Part shown: positions 46,529 to 54,122 of the stretch, piece after piece
Layout: each line of letters begins with the position of its first letter
Numbering within the stretch: the first letter of the stretch is position 1
From: Pseudomonadota bacterium
GTDB lineage: Bacteria; Pseudomonadota; Gammaproteobacteria; Burkholderiales; JABEVD01
Reading direction: 5' to 3'
Assembly: GCA_021835845.1 (NCBI GenBank)
Contig: JAKBJU010000009.1
Span: 37,543 to 101,542, forward strand
DNA: 64,000 nt
The notes under the pieces: model-generated
Database searches by the model: none
What the model saw: the letters and a program-made list of their open reading frames with translations, nothing else
What the model was told of the DNA's origin: nothing
Position numbers and translations under genes: made by a program

Positions 46529-49500
46529 ATGCGGGCGCTGCTCGCCTATCTTGTCGTCGAGCGGAACAAGGAGCATGAACGGGAAGCATTGGCTTTCCTG
46601 CTTTGGCCGGATGCAGACACTGATACAGCCCGAGGCAATCTCAGAAGAACTCTTTCCGACCTGCGCAGGGTTCTGGAGACCCCTTCGGGAAATGCGCTTT
46701 TCATCGCGACCAAGAACACGATCGGCTTCAATCATGAAGCAGATGTCGACCTGATCGAATTCCTCGAAACGGACGAAAGCGTCCTCGAACTTTATCGCGA
46801 CGAATTCATGGCCGGCCTCTCGCTTCCCGATTGCTCCGATTTCGAGAAATGGCTGCAGATGCAACGGGAAATGCTGAACAGGCGGGCCGTCTTCCTGCTT
46901 GAAAAATCGGCAAGCAGTCAGGAGAGAGATGGCCATCTCGACAAGGCGCTGCAGTTTTCCATGCGTCATGTCGAGCTCGACCCTTGGGACGAAGGAGTCC
47001 ATTACAGGATCATGCGGCTTCATGCATCGAGGGGAGAAACGAGTTCGGCTTTCCGCCATTACCTGTCCTATTGCAGGCTGATGGAAAGGGAACTGGGCCT
47101 GCCTCCGGCAAAAGCGGTTAGCGACCTTGCCAAGCGTATCCGCTCCGGAGACCTTGCTCAGGAAGCTCCAGGCCATTCCAGCAGAATGGCAACCGAACGC
47201 CGACACGTGACCATCCTGCATTGCGAGTTCAACCCCGCAGAAGAGCCGGAAGAAGCCTTTGCACTGCTCCATGAGGCGCGGTCGCGTGCCATCGGCATCA
47301 TGCGCGAGTTTTCAGGTCATGTCGTGCAATCGCACGGAGGCACCCTGCTCGCCTATTTCGGCTATCCGGCAGCGCAAGAACATGCTGCGATGAACGCCGT
47401 CGAAGCCGCGCTCTCCATCGCAGGCCAGGCCATTTCCGGGATGGAAATCCGCGCAGGGATCCATTCAGGATTCATCGTTACCAGCAGCGATTCGCCAGTT
47501 CCAGACGTCATCGGCAAGACTTCCGGAATCGCCATACAACTCCGAAGGCTGGCCGGCAGCGGAGAAGCCGTGATCAGCTCCGACACCCATCAATTGGTCA
47601 GGGGTTATTTTCTTTGCGACAACCTGGGAGAGATGGCGATTTACGGCATTTCTAGGCGCATGGGAGCCTTCAAGGTCGTCAGGAAAAGCGGTGCAAGGAA
47701 CCGGATCGAGGCGGTAGGCCAGCTTGCCCCCCTGATCGGGAGAAGCGCGGAAATAGACAGGCTGCTTGAGCACTGGGACGAGGCCAGGAATGGAAATGGG
47801 CGGATCGTTCTCGCGAGAGGGGATGCCGGAATAGGCAAGACCAGGCTGGTCAAGGCGTTTTCGGATCGCATCGACAAGGAAGGCGTTACGCTGCGCGAAT
47901 TGCGCTGCTCCCCCGAATCCGCGCATTCCCCTTTCCATCCCCTGATTGCCATGTTCGAGTCGCTTTACGGCTTCGAACAGGGCGACAGCGCGGAGGTCAG
48001 GTTCGAGAAGCTTGGCCTTCAATTCGGGAATCTTTACCCGGATGCGGACAGGGACATTCTGCTGCTGCTTGCGAAACTCCTTTCCATTCCCGTGGACGAA
48101 CCCATCGGGCTTTCTCCCAACGAGATTCGCGAGAAACTGTCATGCGGCATCCTCGCTCTGCTTCAGCAACTGGCATTCAGGCAGCCCGTGCTCTACATCA
48201 TCGAGGATCTGCACTGGATCGACCCTTCCACGCTCGAACTGATAGCGCGTTTCGCGGAAAAAACGGAAAAGGGGCCGATCCTGATGGTTCTGACTTCAAG
48301 AATGGAGTTCGATCCGCCCTGGAAAGAAAATGTCCTGAATATCGAGCTCTCCCCACTATCCGATCAGGAAGTGGTGACTCTGGTCAGGCATATCGACGAG
48401 GACATCCCGGAAGAAACGATATGCCAGATCGCCAGGCGCTCGGACGGCATTCCGCTCTATGCCGAAGAGATGGCGAAAATGGCTTTCGTATCGAAGGATG
48501 CGATTCCCTCCACATTGCACGACCTGCTTGCAGTCAAGCTCGATGCCCTTGGAGAGGCAAAGCTTGTCGCCCAGCTTGCATCGGCAATAGGGCGGCAATT
48601 CGACCTGGATCTGCTGCGCAGAATCGTTCCCAGGGCCGACTGCCTTGAATCCGACCTGAAGAAATTGCTCGACGCAGGACTCATGCTGGAATGCGAGCCA
48701 TGCCAGTTCAAGCATGCCCTGATAGCGGACGCCGCCTATCAGACCCAGACCCTGCCGGACAGACAGGCGGCGCATCTGAAAATCGCCAAGGCACTGCAGA
48801 ACACTGCGCTTGCTGAAAGCCAGCCGGAAGTCCTGGCTCAGCATCTGACCGCTGCAGGCGAGATGATTCCCGCCATAGAATGCTGGATCGAAGCCGGGAA
48901 ACGCGCCAGTCTCCAGTCGGCCAATGCCGAAGCGGTGGCGCATTTCAGGGCAGGGCTTGAGCTCATCGAGCTGGTGCCCATCGATGAGCAGCAGCGGAGC
49001 AAGCTTGAATTCACGCTGCAGGCATCGCTCGGCATCGTGCTCCAGGCGACCCAGGGTTACGGCTCGGATGCTGCGACCAGAGCAAACGAGCGGGCTTCCG
49101 CCCTGAGCGGGATGATCGGGCATTGCCCGGAATTGTTCCAGGCGCAGTGGGCGCAAGTCATGAACACCATCGCGAGCGCAGGCTCAAGGAAAGCGCTCGG
49201 TCCTGCGAGAAAGCTGCTCGATTCCGCTCGGGGCGACCCAGTAGAAATGCAGGCCGCGCACTATGCAATGGCCGACGCATCATTCTGGTCAGGGTACTTC
49301 ACGGCAGCGAAGTCCCACGCTGAAAAGGCGCTGTCCCTTTATCGCCCGGACCATCATCAAGTTCAGGTCGAGCGGTTCAACGAGAATCTCTCCGTCTCGT
49401 GCATGGCTTACCTCGCCTGGTCGTGCCATTTTCTCGGCGAACCTGAAGCGGCCTTGAAAATCTGCAAACAGATGCTGAAAAAGGCGAGGGAACTCGCCCA

Positions 49501-50032
49501 TCCGCACAGCCTTGCGCTCGCGCTTTGCTTCTCCTCCGTCCTGCACCGCTGGCAGGGCATGGCCGCCGGGACCCTGACGCTTGCCGAGGAAACCATTGCG
49601 GTTTCAAGGCGGCATGATTTCCCTGTCTGGCTTGCCGCAGGGGAGATGACGGGCGGCTGGGCGAAGGTCATGCTCGGCAACACGGAAGAAGGAATCGCCC
49701 AGCTCAATTCCAGCATAGCCGGCATGAGGCAGGCGATAGGCGGCATTTCCGTGGTTTTCCTTTCCGCCCTGATCGAAGCCTATGTGGATATCGAAAAAAG
49801 AGATGACGCGCTCGAGCTCATCGAAATCGCGCTGGATGACGCGGAAAGGACTGGAGATGGTCATTACACTGCAGAGCTCTACCGGATGAAGGGACTGTGC
49901 CTCGCGCCATCGGAGGCTGCGGAATGCTTCAGGAAGGCGATCGAAATCAGCCGCAGCCAGGGCGCAAAGCTGCTCATATCGAGAGCTGAGAAATGCCTCG
50001 CGCTTCTCGCAATGGACTTTCTCTTGGAATGA
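46529..50032 (+). CDS. Giant SARP/BTAD - cyclase-like - AAA ATPase - TPR transcriptional regulator, N-terminus cut by TAG
   Basis: The open frame from ATG 46529 gives 1167 residues. Domains: most of a winged helix (RALLAYLVVE, LRRTLSDLRRVLE), BTAD (about 80-210), a degenerate class III cyclase-like domain (about 220-380), an AAA/STAND ATPase with GDAGIGKTRL and YIIEDLHWIDPS, then TPR-like helices. The natural frame begins upstream (ATG 46412, HRIRLLLLGTF), but an in-frame TAG at 46481-46483 interrupts it before ARLDGRSLAG. No alternative start or ribosome site precedes 46529, so the DNA-binding domain loses about 39 residues. It may be a recent pseudogene, a sequencing error or a suppressed stop. 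Confidence 0.8.
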   Translation: MRALLAYLVVERNKEHEREALAFLLWPDADTDTARGNLRRTLSDLRRVLETPSGNALFIATKNTIGFNHEADVDLIEFLETDESVLELYRDEFMAGLSLPDCSDFEKWLQMQREMLNRRAVFLLEKSASSQERDGHLDKALQFSMRHVELDPWDEGVHYRIMRLHASRGETSSAFRHYLSYCRLMERELGLPPAKAVSDLAKRIRSGDLAQEAPGHSSRMATERRHVTILHCEFNPAEEPEEAFALLHEARSRAIGIMREFSGHVVQSHGGTLLAYFGYPAAQEHAAMNAVEAALSIAGQAISGMEIRAGIHSGFIVTSSDSPVPDVIGKTSGIAIQLRRLAGSGEAVISSDTHQLVRGYFLCDNLGEMAIYGISRRMGAFKVVRKSGARNRIEAVGQLAPLIGRSAEIDRLLEHWDEARNGNGRIVLARGDAGIGKTRLVKAFSDRIDKEGVTLRELRCSPESAHSPFHPLIAMFESLYGFEQGDSAEVRFEKLGLQFGNLYPDADRDILLLLAKLLSIPVDEPIGLSPNEIREKLSCGILALLQQLAFRQPVLYIIEDLHWIDPSTLELIARFAEKTEKGPILMVLTSRMEFDPPWKENVLNIELSPLSDQEVVTLVRHIDEDIPEETICQIARRSDGIPLYAEEMAKMAFVSKDAIPSTLHDLLAVKLDALGEAKLVAQLASAIGRQFDLDLLRRIVPRADCLESDLKKLLDAGLMLECEPCQFKHALIADAAYQTQTLPDRQAAHLKIAKALQNTALAESQPEVLAQHLTAAGEMIPAIECWIEAGKRASLQSANAEAVAHFRAGLELIELVPIDEQQRSKLEFTLQASLGIVLQATQGYGSDAATRANERASALSGMIGHCPELFQAQWAQVMNTIASAGSRKALGPARKLLDSARGDPVEMQAAHYAMADASFWSGYFTAAKSHAEKALSLYRPDHHQVQVERFNENLSVSCMAYLAWSCHFLGEPEAALKICKQMLKKARELAHPHSLALALCFSSVLHRWQGMAAGTLTLAEETIAVSRRHDFPVWLAAGEMTGGWAKVMLGNTEEGIAQLNSSIAGMRQAIGGISVVFLSALIEAYVDIEKRDDALELIEIALDDAERTGDGHYTAELYRMKGLCLAPSEAAECFRKAIEISRSQGAKLLISRAEKCLALLAMDFLLE

Positions 50033-50260
50033 AAGAAAGCGCGGCGCCTGCACCGGGAGGAGGATGGCGGGCAGGGCGGCAACAATAGGTTCCGCTTTCA
50101 GAAGCCTCGAGGTTTTCAAACCGAAGCCTTTTCCAGGCTACGGCAGGCGCTGTTGAAGAAAAATTCCCCTTTTCATGAACAGCATTCCCCTTTAATTTCG
50201 CCGACATTCTTGACATCGGTTGATCCATGTTACCCGACCACCGTTCGCCAATCGTTCGCT
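49975..50260 (+). repeat. 3' end and flank of the SARP-like gene, repeated inverted at 40.6-40.8 kb
   Basis: The stretch covers SRAEKCLALLAMDF, the stop codon, GAATGAAAGAAAGCG, the sequence AATTCCCCTTTTCATGAACA and the heptamer site at 50242. A diverged reverse copy occurs at about 40570-40805. The two copies lie about 9.4 kb apart in inverted orientation. Confidence 0.75.
50242..50259 (+). promoter_or_regulatory. Direct heptamer repeat, CGTTCGC-CAAT-CGTTCGC
   Basis: A perfect pair with an 11-base period, downstream of the SARP-like gene. There is no intact gene directly after it, only a transposase remnant. It may have served a gene since lost. Confidence 0.45.
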
Positions 50261-50368
50261 GCTGTACTTCGGAACCTGACCAAAGGCCAATTCACACTGC
50301 TTGGCCATTTCCGCCTGTGGGCAGTATCGTATCGTCGGGCGGCAAGGTGTCGGTAACCCGCCGTTCAG

Positions 50369-50521
50369 TCACCGATTGCCATTAACGGCTGCTTTCCGTA
50401 TCTGTGAACTGGCGGTCGGACCTCGTAACCTCAGTTTGTCCAGTTTCAAAATTCGTTTGAGGTGGGCAAACAGCATTTCCACCTTTTTCCTTTCGGCCCT
50501 GGATTTCTCATATTCCGGTGT
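50369..50521 (-). pseudogene. Transposase C-terminal fragment (IS1182/IS5-like)
   Basis: The minus-strand frame between stops reads TPEYEKSRAERKKVEMLFAH, continuing with LKRILKLDKLRLRGP. This pattern is found near the C-terminus of IS1182-type transposases. There is no start codon, no catalytic domain and no clear inverted repeat, so it is a remnant. The rest of 50033-50617 holds the repeat copy and nothing else recognised. Confidence 0.6.
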
Positions 50522-50617
50522 CTAGTTAATGCGGCGTGACGTGTCACTTGAATCCTCAAACAACTGGCGAAATGCAACGCTTTCGCAACTAGCATTTTGA
50601 ATTTGTGCAATTTGGAT

Positions 50618-51538
50618 TCAGTGCTCCGCCAATCTGCTGTGGATATACGTTTCCAGATGATGGAGAAAAGTACGCGTTTTTGACGGCAAATATTTTCTCG
50701 TAGGCATCACTGCCCAAGCGGGCACAGACAGCATGTTCCAGTCGGGCAGGATCCTGTAGAGTTGCCCGGCCTGAACGTATTCATTAGCCGCATGAATGGG
50801 TAGAATACCGATCCCGACCCCATCCAGAACCAGTTGCTGGATCATGCCCGGTGAATTCAGCATGATGTTTCCGGATGCTGTGCCTACCCAATGCTCCTTG
50901 TCGCGATGCAGTTTCAAAGGCAAGGCTCTTCCTTCTGCAGACGAGAGCCTGACTACATTGTGCCGCATTAGCTCCTCGGGGGTGGCCGGAGGCGGACTCA
51001 GCCCCAGATAGATCGGACTGGCATAAAGCGCGATATGGAGCTCCCCGATCTTGCGCGCAACAAGGGTGGCGCTGTCGTCCAGCCGCCCCATCCTGATCGC
51101 CAGGTCGAAATGCTCCCCGATCAAGTCGACGCGACGCGAACTGAAATCCATCTCGAGAAGCACATCCGGGTATTGCTTGGTGAAAGTCGCGATGGCATCA
51201 GTCATAGGAAATATCAGTCCGTATTCATTGGGCATCGAAACGCGCAGCCGCCCTCTGGGTTTCATTTCCTGACTCTTGATGAAATCGTTCGCTGCTGCCG
51301 ATTCTTCTGCGACCCTCTGGCAATGCTCCAGAAATTCCTGGCCGAACTCAGTCAGGGTCAGACGCCGTGTCGTACGGATCATCAGCTTCCTGCAAATCTT
51401 TGCCTCAAGATTCGATAGCCTGCGCGAGATGGTCGCTTTAGGGAGGCCCAGCCGGTCCGCTGCGCGAACCAGGCTTCCCTGTTCTGCGATTGTCGAGAAC
51501 AGAATCAGGTCATCAGCCGAAATGTTAATTCGTTCCAT
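50618..51538 (-). CDS. LysR-family regulator (CrgA/AaeR-like group)
   Basis: A 306-residue LysR regulator. The winged helix (about 8-65) contains AEQGSLVRAADRLGLPKATISRRL. The effector domain has GRLRVSMPNEYG, FDLAIRMGRLDDS and GVGIGILP, typical of the group that often controls pirin, quinone or short-chain dehydrogenase genes. It is divergent from pirin-doxX-flavodoxin-CDGSH. A perfect palindrome overlaps its own start codon and a T-N11-A type box lies beyond it, so it probably regulates itself and that operon. Confidence 0.92.
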   Translation of the reverse strand: MERINISADDLILFSTIAEQGSLVRAADRLGLPKATISRRLSNLEAKICRKLMIRTTRRLTLTEFGQEFLEHCQRVAEESAAANDFIKSQEMKPRGRLRVSMPNEYGLIFPMTDAIATFTKQYPDVLLEMDFSSRRVDLIGEHFDLAIRMGRLDDSATLVARKIGELHIALYASPIYLGLSPPPATPEELMRHNVVRLSSAEGRALPLKLHRDKEHWVGTASGNIMLNSPGMIQQLVLDGVGIGILPIHAANEYVQAGQLYRILPDWNMLSVPAWAVMPTRKYLPSKTRTFLHHLETYIHSRLAEH

Positions 51539-51547
51539 ATATGGAAC
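51532..51547. promoter_or_regulatory. Palindrome GTTCCATATATGGAAC over the LysR start
   Basis: A perfect 16-bp palindrome whose core TTCCA-N4-TGGAA recurs at 63787-63800 upstream of the second detoxification operon. It covers the ATG of the LysR gene (51536-51538), which suits autorepression. Confidence 0.55.
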
Positions 51548-51555
51548 ATTCTATG

Positions 51556-51580
51556 TTTGTTGTGAGTATTTATCAACAAA
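51556..51580. promoter_or_regulatory. LysR-type box TTTGTTG-N11-CAACAAA
   Basis: Seven-base perfect inverted arms separated by 11 bases fit the T-N11-A rule for LysR binding sites. The site lies 17 bases before the LysR start and 50 bases before the pirin ATG. Confidence 0.6.
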
Positions 51581-51630
51581 GCATGATTATATAGGATAAG
51601 CACATCTTGGTTCTTCAGAAGGTGCTAAAA

Positions 51631-52506
51631 ATGAACAGCGCACTCAATCATCCGCGCCGGATCGAGCAGATCGTCAAAGGGATCGCGACAAGCGATGGAG
51701 CTGGTGTCAAGCTGACCAGGGTGCTGACGCAGGATCTGCAAAGGCGTCTCGATCCTTTTCTGATGCTTGACGTTTTTCGCAGTGATGAGCCCACGGACTA
51801 TCTGGCTGGATTTCCGGACCATCCGCACCGCGGTTTCGAAACGGCGACCTACATGCTCTCCGGACGCTTGCGGCACCGCGACAGTGCGGGGCATGAAGGC
51901 TTGCTTGAGGGCGGAGATGTCCAGTGGATGACGGCAGGAAGTGGTGTGATTCACTCGGAAATTCCGGAACAGGAAAACGGGCTGATGGAAGGATTCCAGC
52001 TTTGGCTGAATCTGCCATCAAGTCGAAAAATGACCATTCCCAGGTACAGAGATATCCCGAATTCGGAAATCCCCAGGTACTCGACTTCACAACATGCCAC
52101 TGTCCTGGTTATCGCAGGAGACAGCAACGGCGTCAAAGGGGCGATCACCAGGGAAGAGACGGAACCACTTTATCTGGACATCCAGCTTGCAAAAGGCGGC
52201 GAATTTTCAACCCGGGTGCCTCCTGGACACAACGCCTTCATTTACGTGTATCGCGGAAGTGTCGAGATCGGTGGCAAAACGATCGATGAGAAGCGGATGG
52301 GCATATTCGGGAACGATGCGCATGCCGATGGCATATCGATCGGAGCCGAGGGAGGAGCAAGGGCAATCCTCGTCGCAGGAAGACCGCTTGGAGAACCGAT
52401 CGTGCAGCACGGGCCATTCGTCATGAACCGGCAGGAAGAAATCTACCAGGCCATTCTGGATTTCCGTGAAGGGCGATTTGCCGGTGCCGAACTGGCGGCA
52501 ATTTGA
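51631..52506 (+). CDS. Pirin-family protein
   Basis: A 291-residue bicupin. ATG 51631 follows AGAAGGT. Metal-site motifs are FPDHPHRGFETATYML and MTAGSGVIHSEIP. The C-terminal cupin contains PPGHNAFIYVYRG. Pirins have quercetinase-like or redox-sensor roles. It opens an operon with doxX, flavodoxin-like and CDGSH genes, controlled by the divergent LysR. Role in quinone or electrophile stress is inferred from neighbours. Confidence 0.92.
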   Translation: MNSALNHPRRIEQIVKGIATSDGAGVKLTRVLTQDLQRRLDPFLMLDVFRSDEPTDYLAGFPDHPHRGFETATYMLSGRLRHRDSAGHEGLLEGGDVQWMTAGSGVIHSEIPEQENGLMEGFQLWLNLPSSRKMTIPRYRDIPNSEIPRYSTSQHATVLVIAGDSNGVKGAITREETEPLYLDIQLAKGGEFSTRVPPGHNAFIYVYRGSVEIGGKTIDEKRMGIFGNDAHADGISIGAEGGARAILVAGRPLGEPIVQHGPFVMNRQEEIYQAILDFREGRFAGAELAAI

Positions 52507-52546
52507 GCATACAGTTTGCAGTTCAACTCAACCAAGGAGAAAGATA

Positions 52547-52954
52547 ATGAAGACACTGGAGCATTACGGGCCACTGATCGGCCGCTTTCTGATCGCGTTC
52601 ATTTTCCTGTTCGCAGGATTCGGGAAGGTAACCGGATTCGAGGGCACGGTCGGATACATAGCCAGCAAAGGCGTTCCATTACCTCAGATGGCGGCAATCG
52701 CAGCCATCATTGTGGAACTGGGAGGGGGAATTATGCTCGTCCTCGGATGGAATGCGCGCATCGCAGCCGCTGCGATGCTGGTGTTCACTGCGATGACTGC
52801 GCTGATCTTCCACAACTTCTGGGCAGTGCCTACGGACCAAGCGCAGAACCAGATGATTCATTTCATGAAGAACGTTTCCATGATGGGCGGCCTGCTCTAT
52901 GTCGTCATCCACGGAAGTGGGGCGCTCAGCATCAACAGGCAAGGGAGGTCATGA
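52547..52954 (+). CDS. DoxX-family membrane protein
   Basis: A 135-residue protein with four predicted helices: LIGRFLIAFIFLFAGFGKV at the start, then MAAIAAIIVELGGGIMLVLG, a third around 72-90 and a fourth around 112-128. AAGGAGAAAGATA precedes the ATG, a strong ribosome site. DoxX genes often accompany pirin and WrbA-like genes. It is the second gene of the operon, and the next gene starts 2 bases after its stop. Confidence 0.92.
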   Translation: MKTLEHYGPLIGRFLIAFIFLFAGFGKVTGFEGTVGYIASKGVPLPQMAAIAAIIVELGGGIMLVLGWNARIAAAAMLVFTAMTALIFHNFWAVPTDQAQNQMIHFMKNVSMMGGLLYVVIHGSGALSINRQGRS

Positions 52955-52956
52955 TC

Positions 52957-53544
52957 ATGTCAAGAACAGCAGTCGTCTATCATTCCGCTTACGGACACGC
53001 AAAACGGGTTGCAGAGTATGTCGCGGAAGGCGCAAATGGAACGCTTATCGCAATCGATGCCAACGGAGATCTTCCGGAAGGTGCTTGGGAGAGGCTTGCA
53101 TCAGCGGATGCGATCATTTTCGGCGCACCGACCTACATGGGCTCCCCGAGCTGGCAATTCAAGAAATTCGCGGATGCTTCATCCAAAGCCTGGTTCACGA
53201 GGGCCTGGCAGGACAAGGTTTTCGGGGGTTTCACCGTGAGTGCGAGTCTCAACGGCGACAAGCAAGTATCGCTAATCAGTCTACAAACCCTTGCTTCTCA
53301 GCATGGCGGGATCTGGGTCAGCTTGGGTATGCTGCCGAGCAACTCGAGCTTAGCGACCCGCAATGACGTCAATAATCTTGGCGGTTCAGTCGGGCTGCTG
53401 GTACAGGCACCATCGGATGTCGGTGCCGACGAAATTCCCGCTGGAGACCTGGAAACCGCACGCCTTTACGGCCAGCGTGTAGCCAAGGTCGCTCAAAAGC
53501 AGAATGGATATCCAAGTTTTCAGCAATCATTCACTTCAATTTAA
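52957..53544 (+). CDS. Flavodoxin-like NAD(P)H:quinone oxidoreductase (WrbA-like)
   Basis: A 195-residue flavoprotein. VVYHSAYGHAKRVAEYVAEG is the FMN phosphate-binding loop, FGAPTYMGSPSWQFKKFAD is the WrbA-type second loop, and FTVSASLNGDKQ and GG follow later. ATG 52957 is preferred over 52951 because GGGAGG sits 8 bases before it. Two-electron reduction of quinones is the likely reaction. It fits the operon's quinone/electrophile theme. Confidence 0.9.
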   Translation: MSRTAVVYHSAYGHAKRVAEYVAEGANGTLIAIDANGDLPEGAWERLASADAIIFGAPTYMGSPSWQFKKFADASSKAWFTRAWQDKVFGGFTVSASLNGDKQVSLISLQTLASQHGGIWVSLGMLPSNSSLATRNDVNNLGGSVGLLVQAPSDVGADEIPAGDLETARLYGQRVAKVAQKQNGYPSFQQSFTSI

Positions 53545-53563
53545 TGTAAAAAGGAAAAATGCC

Positions 53564-53806
53564 ATGAGCAAAACACCCCATATTGCCCAGAAAGCTCCAT
53601 ATGCCATAGAAGTTGAGGCGGGCAAAAGCTATTGGTATTGCACTTGCGGAAAAAGTGCACAACAGCCATTCTGCGATGGCTCCCATCAGGGTTCCGAGTT
53701 TGTACCCACAGAATTCAAAGCTGAGAAATCTGAGACCATATATTTTTGCGGTTGCAAGAATAGCGGTAACGGGGTCACGTGCGACGGTACCCACCTGAAT
53801 CTGTAA
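53564..53806 (+). CDS. CDGSH iron-sulfur protein
   Basis: An 80-residue protein with two CDGSH sites: CTCGKSAQQPFCDGSH and CGCKNSGNGVTCDGTH, each with three Cys and one His for a 2Fe-2S cluster. The start at 53564 follows AAAAAGGAAAAATGCC. It is the last gene of the pirin operon and is followed by a strong terminator. A close paralogue lies at 63422-63664. Confidence 0.95.
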   Translation: MSKTPHIAQKAPYAIEVEAGKSYWYCTCGKSAQQPFCDGSHQGSEFVPTEFKAEKSETIYFCGCKNSGNGVTCDGTHLNL

Positions 53807-53861
53807 CCTTGCTGCTCTATATTTGCCGCCCCTCTCTACTTCCCCTTTGGCGGCAATTTTG

Positions 53862-53895
53862 GCCCCTTCATGAATTTCATGAAGGGGCTTTTTTT
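53862..53895 (+). terminator. Rho-independent terminator of the pirin-CDGSH operon
   Basis: Perfect 13-base arms, GCCCCTTCATGAA and TTCATGAAGGGGC, are followed by seven T. It lies 55 bases after the CDGSH stop. Confidence 0.93.
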
Positions 53896-53916
53896 GTAGC
53901 TTGAATTGACCCCGAA

Positions 53917-54102
53917 TCAGTAGATGCTATTGTCAGCGAGGTTGGACGCTGCCTGGACCAGGCCCGCATTGCCCGTCTGCGCCACATAAGGAGCGCTTGT
54001 TCCGGCCGGCAAGGCCGTCAGTGAAGATATCGCATGGTGCCCCCTTAAGACCCATCGTAGCAGCTGAGAATCACTGGGTTGCAGAACCTCGCGCAGCCTC
54101 AT
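53917..54102 (-). CDS. Small hypothetical frame, uncertain
   Basis: A 61-codon frame ending in GNAGLVQAASNLADNSIY. The composition is protein-like, but I do not recognise it. It has no clear ribosome site and lies 20 bases downstream of the MASE3 giant on the same strand. It may be a gene scrap or chance. Nothing else is seen between the terminator and 54122. Confidence 0.2.
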   Translation of the reverse strand: MRLREVLQPSDSQLLRWVLRGHHAISSLTALPAGTSAPYVAQTGNAGLVQAASNLADNSIY

Positions 54103-54122
54103 TTCGCCCCGAACTGCCGCTC

